In this document: piece by piece, positions 1-9,204 of the stretch
How the letters are laid out: the number at the start of each line of letters is the position of its first letter
Position numbering within the stretch: the stretch's first letter is position 1
Assembly (NCBI GenBank): GCA_002337605.1
Contig: DDGL01000003.1
Span: 63,063 to 127,062 of the forward strand
Direction of reading: 5' to 3'
Origin: Flavobacteriaceae bacterium UBA1903
GTDB taxonomy: Bacteria > Bacteroidota > Bacteroidia > Flavobacteriales > Flavobacteriaceae
Length of the DNA: 64,000 nucleotides
Made by a program: the position numbers and the translations under genes
The notes under the pieces: generated by a model
Databases searched by the model: none
What the model was told of the DNA's origin: nothing
What the model saw: only the letters and a program-made list of their open reading frames with translations

Positions 1-743
1 TTTCCAATCCGTTATTGGAAATAGCAGATATTCAGGGCTTATCAGAAATTGCTAAAAGACATAATGTACAGTTACTGGTAGACAATACATTTTCACCATT
101 AAGTATTTCTCCGGCAACATTAGGGGCCGATGTGGTAATGCATAGCTTAACAAAATTTATCAATGGGGCAAGTGACACTATGGGCGGTGTCGTTTGTGGA
201 TCTCAAGAATTAATAGATACCCTTCGAAATGTAAACGATGGAGCGTGTATGTTGTTAGGAGCATCTATGGATAGTTTACGAGCAGCTTCAATTTTGAAAA
301 ATTTGCGAACCTTGCATATACGTATGCAACAACACAGTAAAAATGCACAATTTTTAGCCGAAAAATTTGAAGCAGATGGCTTAAGAACGGTCTATCCAGG
401 ACTAAAAAGTCATCCTGGCCACAAATTGATGAAACAACAAATGAATCCGCAATATGGCTTTGGTGGGATGCTTACCATAGATGTTGGCTCCCTAGACAAA
501 GCAAATGAATTGATGGAGTTGATGCAAGAACGAAATCTTGGGTATCTTGCTGTTAGTTTAGGGTTTTATAAAACACTCTTTAGTGCTCCGGGAAGCTCAA
601 CTTCTTCAGAAATTCCTGAAGAAGAGCAAGCCGAAATGGGACTTACAGATGGATTGATACGTTTCTCCATTGGTTTGGATGCCGATATTGAGCGTACATA
701 TGCAATGATGCGAGAATGTATGAAAGAAATAGGAGTCTTATAA
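1..743 (+). CDS. Cys/Met-metabolism PLP-dependent lyase (methionine gamma-lyase / cystathionine gamma-synthase type), 5' partial
   Basis: The 3' part of a fold-type I PLP enzyme of the Cys/Met metabolism family. The reading frame is open to the left edge and reads SNPLLEIADI across the first TTG, so the real start lies outside the window. The motif VVMHSLTKFINGAS carries the lysine that forms the Schiff base with PLP, and VDNTFSP holds the cofactor-binding aspartate. The C-terminal segment with SLGFYKTLFSAPGSSTSSEIP and RFSIGLDADIE is complete. The family cleaves or exchanges the gamma substituent of methionine, cystathionine or O-acyl-homoserine. Which reaction applies here cannot be decided without the N-terminal half. 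A hairpin terminator follows within 20 nt. Confidence 0.9.
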   Translation, partial: SNPLLEIADIQGLSEIAKRHNVQLLVDNTFSPLSISPATLGADVVMHSLTKFINGASDTMGGVVCGSQELIDTLRNVNDGACMLLGASMDSLRAASILKNLRTLHIRMQQHSKNAQFLAEKFEADGLRTVYPGLKSHPGHKLMKQQMNPQYGFGGMLTIDVGSLDKANELMELMQERNLGYLAVSLGFYKTLFSAPGSSTSSEIPEEEQAEMGLTDGLIRFSIGLDADIERTYAMMRECMKEIGVL

Positions 744-760
744 TGTATGTACCAAATAAG

Positions 761-797
761 AAAGCCTCCGGATACTGTCCAGAGGCTTTCTTGTTTG
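761..797 (+). terminator. Rho-independent terminator after the PLP lyase
   Basis: AAAGCCTC (761-768) pairs with GAGGCTTT (782-789), with an inner GGA/TCC pairing. A T-rich tract follows. It ends the plus-strand lyase gene and also lies just past the stop of the convergent gene at 811, so it may act in both directions. Confidence 0.7.
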
Positions 798-810
798 GTT
801 ACGCTTTTTT

Positions 811-2277
811 CTAATCTGCTTTTATAAGCTCAATATTTAAATGAGTACCATCTGCAAGGGTCTGTACATTTGATCCATTAGAGGCATCTGTAAAAATATA
901 AAGCTGGTCATACGCATTTAAATGCACCATTTTGGTAAGCGTTGCTGTAGCTTTATCTCCATTCCCTACAAAGACATATGAGGCAGAACCAGGAACAAAA
1001 CTAGAGTTCCATGCTTTTGCAAGTTGAAACTTTACATTCACATCACTACCATTTGTTTTTTTCACAGATACTGAATATGCTACACGATAAACACCCGCTA
1101 CTGTGATTTGTATGTTATTACTATTCACATTAATATTCTCTGAAACGGTAGTTGCGCCAAAGCTAATGGGCTGCCAGGCACTTAAGGTCTGACTGCTAGT
1201 TGCATATATATCTGCATAAGCAGCATCACTAAGTTGAGGATATGATGTCCAGGTAGCATTTCCGCTTGCGTCTGATGTTAATATTTTACCGGTCCCTTCG
1301 GTCCCGTCAGCTATTTTAAGAGAACCGTTTTGAAGCTTTAATGTACCATCTACCTTTATGTTTCCTTTTACTTCAAGTTTTTCAGTAGGATTGCTTGTTC
1401 CAATACCTACTTTGGTAGCATTCCAGTCTGAGGTAGTTAAGTTATTCCCTAAAATTAAAGTATTAGGGTTGTTAGCTACGGACCCATTTCCAACCGCAAC
1501 TGCATTTTGAGCACTCGCAGTTGAATTATATCCTATAGCTGAACTATTCTCGCCAGTAGCCTCACTGTTTGTTCCTACAGCAAGCGTATTATTACTTGTG
1601 GTAGCGTTAGAGTTTACACCAATTGCGGTAGCTTGAAAACTAGACGCCGTAGATGATTTCCCAAGTGCCAGAGTACTATTACTGTTTATCGCTCTTGCGT
1701 TATAGCCCAAAGCAGCAGATTGAAAACCAGACGCAACTGAAGATGCGCCTACAGCTGTAGCCTGATTACTATTTGAAGCATTAGCATCTGTACCAATAGC
1801 AACAGAGTTTTCAGCATTTGCAACTGCACCATCTCCTATTGCCAACCCCCCATTTGGATGAAATAGCCCAAATTGAGTGTTGTTTACTTTCAGTTTTAGA
1901 GAAGCATAATTGGTAGTTCCTAAAAATTGTGTGTTATCTACTGAGTTACCACTTAATGACCATTTATCACCCCCAGTTCCTGTTCCAGTGGAGCCATTAG
2001 ATAGTGTATCCCACCCGGCACCACTCCAGAAATAAAACCCCGGAGTAAGTCCGCCAGAAGTAGATGTATTATACACCATCAAGCTAATCGCGGGATTAGA
2101 AATTGTACTCGTATCAGAAGCGCCAGATAATGCTACACGAGGAAATAACACCCCTTTATCTGTAGCTGAAATATCCAATATACTTGATGCATCTGGAGTT
2201 GATGTATTAATTCCAACTTGAGAGAAACTACAAAAGGAGACAAGAAAAAGCAGGCTGAAGATGTAATTTTTTTTCAT
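811..2277 (-). CDS. secreted protein with YadA-type head repeats and a C1q/TNF-like C-terminal domain
   Basis: A 488-residue predicted secreted protein. The start is placed at the ATG at 2277 (MKKNYIFSLLFLVSFCSFSQ), which begins a clean signal peptide; the longer open frame upstream adds an implausible non-signal leader. Residues 144-278 are about eight degenerate 14-residue repeats of the form NSxAxGxxSxAxxx (NSVAIGTDANA, NTLAVGTNSEA), the left-handed coil seen in YadA/Hia head domains. Residues 289-345 resemble phage tail-fibre linkers (KVGIGTSNPTEKLEV). Residues 350-488 look like a C1q/TNF-type jelly roll. No YadA membrane anchor and no T9SS sorting signal are visible. Probably a trimeric surface or matrix protein; the function is inferred only. 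Confidence 0.75.
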   Translation of the reverse strand: MKKNYIFSLLFLVSFCSFSQVGINTSTPDASSILDISATDKGVLFPRVALSGASDTSTISNPAISLMVYNTSTSGGLTPGFYFWSGAGWDTLSNGSTGTGTGGDKWSLSGNSVDNTQFLGTTNYASLKLKVNNTQFGLFHPNGGLAIGDGAVANAENSVAIGTDANASNSNQATAVGASSVASGFQSAALGYNARAINSNSTLALGKSSTASSFQATAIGVNSNATTSNNTLAVGTNSEATGENSSAIGYNSTASAQNAVAVGNGSVANNPNTLILGNNLTTSDWNATKVGIGTSNPTEKLEVKGNIKVDGTLKLQNGSLKIADGTEGTGKILTSDASGNATWTSYPQLSDAAYADIYATSSQTLSAWQPISFGATTVSENINVNSNNIQITVAGVYRVAYSVSVKKTNGSDVNVKFQLAKAWNSSFVPGSASYVFVGNGDKATATLTKMVHLNAYDQLYIFTDASNGSNVQTLADGTHLNIELIKAD

Positions 2278-2537
2278 AATTAAATTTGATTTGGGATTGC
2301 AAACGTAATGTAGCTTCGTAAACCTACCATAGCAAGAAATACGATTTTCGACATGTGACTTTATAAAATCGATGAAATACAAAAAATTCCTACATTTTAA
2401 CTTTTTAGCTAAGTGATTTCTTACAAAATTTCTATGTTTCAAGGCTTTAAAATGTCCTGTCAGTATTTGTAGTTGCTTTTAACTTGCACAACTTTTTACA
2501 AAATCGTAACATTACATTTCAATTCAACCAGGCAACT

Positions 2538-4211
2538 ATGCAAGAAAAAGACAACCTCTCCGAAATAGACATTGAACAACAACACATTATGGACAATAAG
2601 GAGCTCTCTATCTGGGAAGCACTTGTCCCTGTTGTGATTTTAATGGCCTTGTTGGCTTACAACATTTTCTTACAAGACGGAGCATGGCTGGGTGACTATT
2701 CTAACCAGTATATCCTGCTTATAGGAGGTGTTGCAGCAGCTGTAGTTGGGTTTTTAAACAAAGTATCTTTAGGTGTTATGCTACTAGAGGTATGGGGAAA
2801 TCTTAAAAGTGTATTTGTTCCTATTATGATCTTACTATTGGTTGGAGCCCTGGCAGGAACATGGCTTATTAGTGGAGTAATTCCCGCCATGGTGTATTAC
2901 GGACTCCAGGTATTAAGCCCCGAAATTTTCTTACCCGCCTCTGTAATTATCGCTGCTATTATATCGATTGCCACTGGAAGTTCATGGACTACCTCAGCGA
3001 CAGTAGGAATTGCCTTGGTAGGTATTGGAACGGCACTAGGAATTAACCCGGGAATGATCGCAGGAGCTGTGATCTCAGGGGCCTATTTTGGTGATAAAAT
3101 GTCTCCGTTAAGCGATACGACCAACTTAGCTCCAGCCATGGCAGGGACCGATCTCTTTACGCATATAAAATATATGGCTTGGACCACTGTGCCCACAATT
3201 ATAGTTACCCTGATTGTATTCGGAATTCTTAGTTTTACAATTGATTCTACAGGTAGTTCCGATACAACATTTATTCTTGGGACGATTGATAAATATTTTA
3301 ATATAAATCCATGGTTATTTCTTGTGCCTATTGCAGTTATTGGTCTTATTCTAGTTAAAGCTAAACCATTGGTTGCCCTTGCTTCGGGAGTCATTTTAGC
3401 TGCAGTTTTCGCTGTAATATTTCAACCTCAACTAGTAGAAACAATAACCGAATCAACTACTAAAACTATCACTAATGCGGTTCTAACAGATACCAATATA
3501 GAAATAGAAAATAAGGAATATATAGCTGCTTTATCAGAGAGTGACTTAGAAAAAATCAATAGCGATGAAAAGCTTCAAAATCTCTTTACAGATGATGATT
3601 TAAAAGGTATTTACACAACTGAAATATTAAGAAGTTTTTTTGCTACTGAATATCAAAATGAAGATGTTATTCAAAATAAAGCAGATAACTTAGATAAGTT
3701 AATAACAATAAAAAGACTAAAAAAACTATTTAGTTCTGGAGGAGTAAATGGGATGCTCTGGACCATTTTCCTGATCATTTGTGCTATGGTCTTTGGTGGT
3801 ATTATGGATGGTATTGGCGCGTTGGCTCGAATTACAAAATCCCTACTTTCTATGGCCAGTAGCATTTTTGGTTTGTTCGCCAGTACGGTAGTGAGCTGTC
3901 TTGGATTAAATATCATTGCTTCCGATCAATATCTGGCCATTGTAATTCCTGGTAAAATGTTCAAAAAAGCATACGAAGATAGAGGCTTGGCGCCTCAAAA
4001 CCTTTCCAGAACGCTGGAGGATAGTGGTACGGTTACTTCGGTATTGATACCGTGGAATACCTGTGGCGCCTATCAAAGCGGGGTGTTAGGGGTAAGTGTG
4101 GCAGAATATTTCTTCTTCGCCATCTTTAACTGGTTAAGCCCGTTTATGACCTTGATTTTTGCTGCCTTCCGTATAAAAATTAAGATGCTGCGACAGCCAA
4201 AAACTGCTTAA
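2538..4211 (+). CDS. nhaC: Na+/H+ antiporter, NhaC family
   Basis: An inner-membrane antiporter of the NhaC family, 557 residues from the ATG at 2538 (MQEKDNLSEI). The open frame reaches a TTG at 2484 but the ATG is the better start. Many hydrophobic helices are visible. Conserved family segments include ATGSSWTTSATVGIALVGIG, GAYFGDKMSPLSDTTNLAP and the late LEDSGTVTSVLIPWNTCGAY. It exports Na+ (or Li+) in exchange for protons, which fits a marine lifestyle. Between about 3430 and 3740 there is a strongly charged stretch (ITESTTKTITNAV to KRLKKLFSSGG) that seems longer than the matching loop in the relatives I know. A strong terminator follows. Confidence 0.9.
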   Translation: MQEKDNLSEIDIEQQHIMDNKELSIWEALVPVVILMALLAYNIFLQDGAWLGDYSNQYILLIGGVAAAVVGFLNKVSLGVMLLEVWGNLKSVFVPIMILLLVGALAGTWLISGVIPAMVYYGLQVLSPEIFLPASVIIAAIISIATGSSWTTSATVGIALVGIGTALGINPGMIAGAVISGAYFGDKMSPLSDTTNLAPAMAGTDLFTHIKYMAWTTVPTIIVTLIVFGILSFTIDSTGSSDTTFILGTIDKYFNINPWLFLVPIAVIGLILVKAKPLVALASGVILAAVFAVIFQPQLVETITESTTKTITNAVLTDTNIEIENKEYIAALSESDLEKINSDEKLQNLFTDDDLKGIYTTEILRSFFATEYQNEDVIQNKADNLDKLITIKRLKKLFSSGGVNGMLWTIFLIICAMVFGGIMDGIGALARITKSLLSMASSIFGLFASTVVSCLGLNIIASDQYLAIVIPGKMFKKAYEDRGLAPQNLSRTLEDSGTVTSVLIPWNTCGAYQSGVLGVSVAEYFFFAIFNWLSPFMTLIFAAFRIKIKMLRQPKTA

Positions 4212-4234
4212 GAAACGTTACGTATTTCATTACC

Positions 4235-4276
4235 AAATGCTTCAGAAAATATTCTTTTTTGAAGCATTTTTTTTAA
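4235..4276 (+). terminator. Rho-independent terminator after nhaC
   Basis: AAATGCTTCA (4235-4244) pairs with TGAAGCATTT (4260-4269), and a run of T follows directly. It isolates nhaC from the peroxiredoxin gene. Confidence 0.8.
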
Positions 4277-4312
4277 CGGAACTTTATAAAATTTGGGGTT
4301 CGATTTTCTTTC

Positions 4313-4339
4313 TTGTTGAAGTTTGAATACTTACTTTTG
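4313..4339 (+). promoter_or_regulatory. Bacteroidota-type promoter of the peroxiredoxin gene
   Basis: TTG at 4313-4315, a 16-nt gap, then TACTTTTG at 4332-4339, a full match to TAnnTTTG. The start codon is at 4412, giving a leader of about 65 nt that contains a small CCCG-CTAAA-CGGG hairpin. Confidence 0.55.
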
Positions 4340-4411
4340 CACCCGCTAAACGGGGGTCATTAATTGATTCCTTTTTTTCAGAAATAAAACAAACATTTAA
4401 AATTACATTTT

Positions 4412-5056
4412 ATGGCCTTTGTAGGTAAAAAATTTCCAAATCTAAACGTAGACGCAACCGATAAAACGGGAGTTACTCGTAAGATCAATATTCTTGAAAC
4501 TGCTCAAAAAGAAAACAAAAAAGTAATTCTTTTCTGGTATCCAAAAGATTTCACTTTTGTTTGCCCAACAGAGTTGCACGCGTTTCAGGCAGCAATAGAA
4601 GAATTTGAAAAAAGAAATACAATTGTTATTGGTGCTTCCTGTGACACTCCAGAGGTACATTTTGCCTGGTTAAGTACTCCAAAAAACCACGGTGGTATTG
4701 AAGGGATTACGTATCCTCTTCTGGCAGATACCAATCGCAATCTTGCAAACCAGTTGGATATTTTAGACATTACAAACGAGCGTTACAATGAGGAATCTGG
4801 AACAGTATTGGTAGACGGAGACAACGTTACATATCGTGCTACGTACCTCATTGACGAGGAAGGAACTGTATTTCACGAAAGTGTAAACCATATGCCACTA
4901 GGTAGAAACACATCAGAATTTTTAAGATTAATCGATGCGTATACCCACGTTCAAAAAAATGGTGAAGTGTGCCCGGCCAACTGGCAGGAAGGTGCTACAG
5001 CTATGAATGCAGACCGTGAAGGTGTTGCCGATTATCTATCACAGCATTTAAACTAA
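4412..5056 (+). CDS. 2-Cys peroxiredoxin (AhpC/TSA family)
   Basis: A cytosolic thiol peroxidase of 214 residues that reduces hydrogen peroxide, organic peroxides and peroxynitrite. The peroxidatic cysteine is in FTFVCPTELHAF (about residue 53) and the resolving cysteine in EVCPANW near the C-terminus, so it is a typical 2-Cys enzyme with the usual C-terminal arm. The length fits the family. It is a single-gene unit with its own promoter and a strong terminator. A second, unrelated peroxidase (Tpx) lies at 11814. Confidence 0.95.
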   Translation: MAFVGKKFPNLNVDATDKTGVTRKINILETAQKENKKVILFWYPKDFTFVCPTELHAFQAAIEEFEKRNTIVIGASCDTPEVHFAWLSTPKNHGGIEGITYPLLADTNRNLANQLDILDITNERYNEESGTVLVDGDNVTYRATYLIDEEGTVFHESVNHMPLGRNTSEFLRLIDAYTHVQKNGEVCPANWQEGATAMNADREGVADYLSQHLN

Positions 5057-5107
5057 TTCGTGCCAAGATATTAGTTTATTTATTTAAGTAAGTTAGGTTA
5101 AACATAG

Positions 5108-5137
5108 CCCGCTTTCAGCAATGAGAGCGGGTTTTTT
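5108..5137 (+). terminator. Rho-independent terminator after the peroxiredoxin gene
   Basis: CCCGCTTTC (5108-5116) pairs with GAGAGCGGG (5123-5131), nine pairs with one G-U, followed by six T. A strong intrinsic terminator. Confidence 0.9.
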
Positions 5138-5173
5138 GTTGCTCTTAAAGCGCAGGCGGCGAAAAGTAAATAC

Positions 5174-5219
5174 TACCCAAACGGGTACTACCGTTTCAAC
5201 AAAAAAATGATTACTATTT
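5174..5219 (+). promoter_or_regulatory. TACCC-N4-GGGTA operator (site 1) and -7 element upstream of the sensor kinase
   Basis: The palindrome TACCCAAACGGGTA lies at 5174-5187. Exactly 25 nt after its last base begins TACTATTT (5212-5219), an imperfect TAnnTTTG. There is no TTG at the usual -33 place (it reads TAC), which would fit a promoter that depends on an activator. The start codon of the kinase is at 5296. Two more copies with the same spacing are at 11614-11659 and 12829-12874. Confidence 0.55.
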
Positions 5220-5295
5220 CAAAGTAGCAGAACAGCTGGTAACCAACTGATATTCAGCAATTATTTGTACATTTAGAACACTAACCAATTTACGT

Positions 5296-8200
5296 ATGAA
5301 GAAGCTAGTTGTTTCTTTTCTTCTATTCTTTCTTTTTTCTGAAATTTCAGCACAAAGCCAGTATAAATTTCAGCATTACGGGATAAGTGATGGATTGTCT
5401 CAAGTACGGGTTGATGATATTGGTATAGATAAAGCAGGACATATTTGGGCTGCCACTTTAAAGGGACTCAATAGGTTTGATGGCAGGAATTTCAAAATAT
5501 TCCAAAGTTCGTTAGACACCTTAAAAAATGGTCTTGTTTTCAACGAAGTTTTTCATACAATTGAAGACAAGGAAGACATGGTATGGATTGCCACACGCAA
5601 CGGACTTTCAAAATACAATCCTATATCTGAACAGTTTACAAATTTCTCAAAAGTTGGTAATTGCAACCAGTGTCTTATTAGGGCTCATATCTCCTATTTA
5701 AAAGAACACGGACCTTATATTTATATAGCTACCACGGGGGGGTTGTCCCGTATTCACAAGCAGACTCATATAACTACTTCCTGGCCGTATGAAAAAGGAA
5801 AAGAAAAGGGATCAAAAAAAATATCAATTAGAGAGTTGGAGGTTTTAGAGGATGGTAGGTTGGTATTGATTACACAGATAGGAATTTCAATTTTTAACCC
5901 GGAAAATGAAACTTTCAAACACCTAAGCACAGCAGACGGATTACCAGAAGACAAATTACAGTCTGTTTTTAGAGATAGTAAAAACCGCTATTGGATAGGC
6001 TGTGAAACTCAAGGCTTGGTTTTGTTAACGGGTACGTGGGACAATCCTACGTTTAAACATTATCCTCCTGGACAAAATAAGGGACCTTCTCACGGCTTTA
6101 TTTATGAAATTACCGAAGACCAACACGGTACACTCTGGCTAGCCACCTTTAAGGGAATTACCTTACTCCAACCAGAGACAGAAACCTTCAGCTATCTATA
6201 TCATAACCCAAATGATGTAACTTCTATAAGTTCCAATCAGGTATTCAGTATTCAGCGGGATGCTCATAACAGAATGTGGGCAGGCACAATGTCTGGATTA
6301 GATGTGTACGATCCGTACCTACATCAGTTTGGTGTGTTAACTTATGAAAAAGACAATCCAAAAAGCCTAGCAAGTGATATGACATTTTCAATTTTTAAAG
6401 ATTCTAAAGGCTTTCTCTGGATAGGAAATTATGAAAATGGAATCACTGTAATTTCACCAGAAGACACTGCCGAGCAATACATTCATATATCCAGCGGTGT
6501 AGGATCTCAAAAACTCTCTGGACCACAAGTGTTAGGAATTGAAGAAGATGATCTAGGAAGACTTTGGCTGGCCACATTTAACGGAATAAATATTATTGAC
6601 TGGCCCGACAGGAAATCAAATAAGTACACTATTTCGCAAGTAGATTTAAGCTCGGTAGCTAACAATCCGCATTTAAGCCAATACGCCTATTTTATAAAAA
6701 AAGGAAAAAACGGGGCTATGTATGTGGGTACCCATGGGGCTGGGCTCATTAAGATTGAAGCGGATGGCACTCTTAAACAATTCAGCCTTAAAGACACTCC
6801 AAACGGCATCCTTGAAAACGTGATTATTTCTATGGAAATAGACCAAAAGAACAGGATATGGCTTGGAACTTCAATAGTAGGTTTCGGGATGATAGAAAAC
6901 GATACTTCGCAAAATTATTTTACACGCATCCCAGGCAATGTTACTATGGGTTCGTATGGTGTACATAGCATTTTTTGTAAAGATAAAAATGAACTTATCA
7001 TGACAACAGGAGCTGGGGTTTTTCAATTTGAAGATAAAGAAGCATTATTTAAAACCCAAAACCCTAAAGTTACCAGATGGACCGAAGAAAATGGTTTAAG
7101 TGATAATGTAGTATATTCTATTGTTGAAACAGCCCCAAACAACTATTGGCTAAGTACTGGAAACGGCTTAACAAAGTGGAATAGTGAAACAAATACGTTT
7201 ACGCCCTACACTAGAACGTTAGGTAACAAAAACATAGATTTTAATTTAGGCGCTTCATTGCGGGATAAAGACGGAGTGGTTTACTTTGGCAGCACCTCTG
7301 GCGTGGTCTACTTTAATCCCAGCTCCATCTATAAAAATACAGCAGCTCCAACGATATATTATTCAGATTTACGGATTTTAAATGAACCTGTAGGGATTTC
7401 AGAAGCAAAAGAAGAAGTATTTACGCTCCCCAAAGCACTTAAATATCTTGACAAAATTACATTGAAACCGCAGCATAGAATATTTTCAATAAACCTTGCC
7501 AGCATAAATCACACCCTACCTCAGGAAACAACCTATGCCTATAAACTAAAAGGTTTTGATGCTGGTTGGGTTAAGACTGAAAACCCCTTAATCACCCGCT
7601 CCAATCTGAACCCCGGCAGTTACACATTAGTAGCTAAAGCTTCCAATAATGATGGCGTTTGGAGCGATCCTGTTTCCTTAAAAATTGAAATGCTTCCACC
7701 ATGGTACCGTACCTGGTGGGCAATCATACTATTCGTTTTGTTAGCAGTTGGACTTATCTATATACTACTGAAACTTCGTTTGCAACAAGAACGTCGTGTA
7801 GAACTGGCCCGGGCTCAGGAACGGGATATTTTCAGAAAGAGAAGTTCTCGCGATTTCCATGACGAAGCAGGAACAAAAATTACACGCATTTCGTTGATCA
7901 CCGAATTGGTTCGGTTAGAAAATAAAAACAATAAAACATTACAAGACCATTTACATCAGATTGAAGAAAATGTACAGGACCTCAACAGCGGGATGCGCGA
8001 CTTTATCTGGACTCTGGATCCCACAAAAGATAATGCCTATGACACGCTAAACCGCTATATTGAGTTCGCTGGAAAATTTTGTGAATATGCAAATATTCAG
8101 TTTCAGCCAGGACCTATTTCTGAAGAGTTGAAAAACAAAGAGCTTAACATGGCAGAACGTCGTCATTTATTGATGATTTTAAAAGAAGCCACCAATAATT

Positions 8201-8442
8201 GTGTAAAACACGGTAATCCCTCTCTGTTAAAATTTAGTGTACTCCACAAACCAGGTTTGTTAAAGCTCACCCTGAAAGATAATGGCAATGGTTTTGATCC
8301 CTTGGAAAACACAAACGGAAACGGCCTTAGCAATATGCACGAACGTGCTGAAGCTCTTGGAGGCGCCTTAAAAATAGATTCCAAAACCAATGGCGGAACT
8401 ACACTAACCCTTACTTTAGAAACTACCCGACTGGGTAACTGA
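5296..8442 (+). CDS. beta-propeller two-component sensor histidine kinase
   Basis: A 1048-residue membrane sensor. A signal peptide (residues 1-20) is followed by a two-component-regulator propeller of many WxGT/xGL-type repeats (about 20-680), a Y_Y_Y domain (about 735-795), one membrane helix (about 803-830), a HisKA_3-type dimerisation helix with the phosphorylated histidine H855 in RDFHDEAGTKI, and an HATPase domain with the N box KEATNNCVKHG and G boxes DNGNGFD and GNGLSNM. The periplasmic half probably binds a ligand such as a glycan, as in related Bacteroidota sensors. There is no fused receiver; the partner regulator starts 36 nt downstream. A palindromic operator lies upstream. Confidence 0.93.
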   Translation: MKKLVVSFLLFFLFSEISAQSQYKFQHYGISDGLSQVRVDDIGIDKAGHIWAATLKGLNRFDGRNFKIFQSSLDTLKNGLVFNEVFHTIEDKEDMVWIATRNGLSKYNPISEQFTNFSKVGNCNQCLIRAHISYLKEHGPYIYIATTGGLSRIHKQTHITTSWPYEKGKEKGSKKISIRELEVLEDGRLVLITQIGISIFNPENETFKHLSTADGLPEDKLQSVFRDSKNRYWIGCETQGLVLLTGTWDNPTFKHYPPGQNKGPSHGFIYEITEDQHGTLWLATFKGITLLQPETETFSYLYHNPNDVTSISSNQVFSIQRDAHNRMWAGTMSGLDVYDPYLHQFGVLTYEKDNPKSLASDMTFSIFKDSKGFLWIGNYENGITVISPEDTAEQYIHISSGVGSQKLSGPQVLGIEEDDLGRLWLATFNGINIIDWPDRKSNKYTISQVDLSSVANNPHLSQYAYFIKKGKNGAMYVGTHGAGLIKIEADGTLKQFSLKDTPNGILENVIISMEIDQKNRIWLGTSIVGFGMIENDTSQNYFTRIPGNVTMGSYGVHSIFCKDKNELIMTTGAGVFQFEDKEALFKTQNPKVTRWTEENGLSDNVVYSIVETAPNNYWLSTGNGLTKWNSETNTFTPYTRTLGNKNIDFNLGASLRDKDGVVYFGSTSGVVYFNPSSIYKNTAAPTIYYSDLRILNEPVGISEAKEEVFTLPKALKYLDKITLKPQHRIFSINLASINHTLPQETTYAYKLKGFDAGWVKTENPLITRSNLNPGSYTLVAKASNNDGVWSDPVSLKIEMLPPWYRTWWAIILFVLLAVGLIYILLKLRLQQERRVELARAQERDIFRKRSSRDFHDEAGTKITRISLITELVRLENKNNKTLQDHLHQIEENVQDLNSGMRDFIWTLDPTKDNAYDTLNRYIEFAGKFCEYANIQFQPGPISEELKNKELNMAERRHLLMILKEATNNCVKHGNPSLLKFSVLHKPGLLKLTLKDNGNGFDPLENTNGNGLSNMHERAEALGGALKIDSKTNGGTTLTLTLETTRLGN

Positions 8443-8477
8443 TAGTTATAAGATAAAACGTATCTTGTTAATCCCTC

Positions 8478-9110
8478 ATGGAGAAACTACACAACATAAA
8501 AATCTGCATTGTTGAAGACGACGCGCTTATATTAAAATCGCTGCAACAAGTATTAAATAATGCGGAAGGATACACTGTGACAGGTACATTTTTTTCAGCA
8601 GAAGCTGCACTCGAGAATTTAATAGACCACCATCCGCATGTCTTATTACTAGATATAGACCTTCCTGGAATTAGCGGCATTGAAGCAATTCCTAAACTTC
8701 GAAAGATACAGCCTGAGCTCAACATTGTAATGTTAACTGTTCATGAAGAATCCCAGTTGGTATTTTCAGCATTACGTGAAGGTGCGGTAGGCTATCTGGT
8801 AAAAGGAAGTAATTCAAAATTCTTACTGGAGGGCATCCGTGATGTTTTTGAAGGAGGCGCTCCTATGAGTCCAAGCATTGCAAGACAAGTGATAGCATCC
8901 TTCAAACCAGAGAAGAAATCGGTGTTAAGTGAGCGCGAAACTGAAGTACTCATTAAACTAAGCAACGGAAATAATAACAAACAAATTGCAGAAGATCTTT
9001 TTGTATCCCCCAACACCATTAAAGCACACATTAAAAATATCTATAAAAAATTACACGTAAACTCTCGTGCCGAAGCCGTTAGCAAAGCCATGAAAAAGGG
9101 TTGGATATAA
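8478..9110 (+). CDS. NarL/FixJ-type response regulator
   Basis: A 210-residue cytosolic response regulator. The receiver (1-125) has the acidic pair in VEDD, the phospho-acceptor D59 in LLLDIDLPG and the conserved lysine in LVKGS. The LuxR-type helix-turn-helix is at 145-200 (LSERETEVL, NNKQIAEDLFVSPNTIKAHI). It follows the sensor kinase by 36 nt in the same orientation and is its obvious partner. It is the best candidate to bind the three TACCC-N4-GGGTA palindromes of this window, since NarL-type dimers bind such inverted repeats. That link is inference. Confidence 0.93.
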   Translation: MEKLHNIKICIVEDDALILKSLQQVLNNAEGYTVTGTFFSAEAALENLIDHHPHVLLLDIDLPGISGIEAIPKLRKIQPELNIVMLTVHEESQLVFSALREGAVGYLVKGSNSKFLLEGIRDVFEGGAPMSPSIARQVIASFKPEKKSVLSERETEVLIKLSNGNNNKQIAEDLFVSPNTIKAHIKNIYKKLHVNSRAEAVSKAMKKGWI

Positions 9111-9143
9111 AAATTCGAATTACGAAATACACGTTATAATTTA

Positions 9144-9188
9144 GGACTAAAAATGTTGAAACTTTAAATTCTCTGAGCGTTTTAGTCC
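9144..9188 (+). repeat. inverted repeat in the leader of the DUF4412 gene
   Basis: GGACTAAAA (9144-9152) and TTTTAGTCC (9180-9188) are perfect inverted copies with a 27-nt loop. It sits between the response regulator stop and the ATG at 9205. No T run follows, so it looks more like an RNA hairpin or a binding site than a terminator. Confidence 0.4.
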
Positions 9189-9204
9189 ACTTAATACAAA
9201 AAAT

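Noticed and set aside
811..2277. Tail-fibre-like protein as sign of a prophage
   Set aside because: No other phage genes nearby; it has a signal peptide and is flanked by housekeeping genes.
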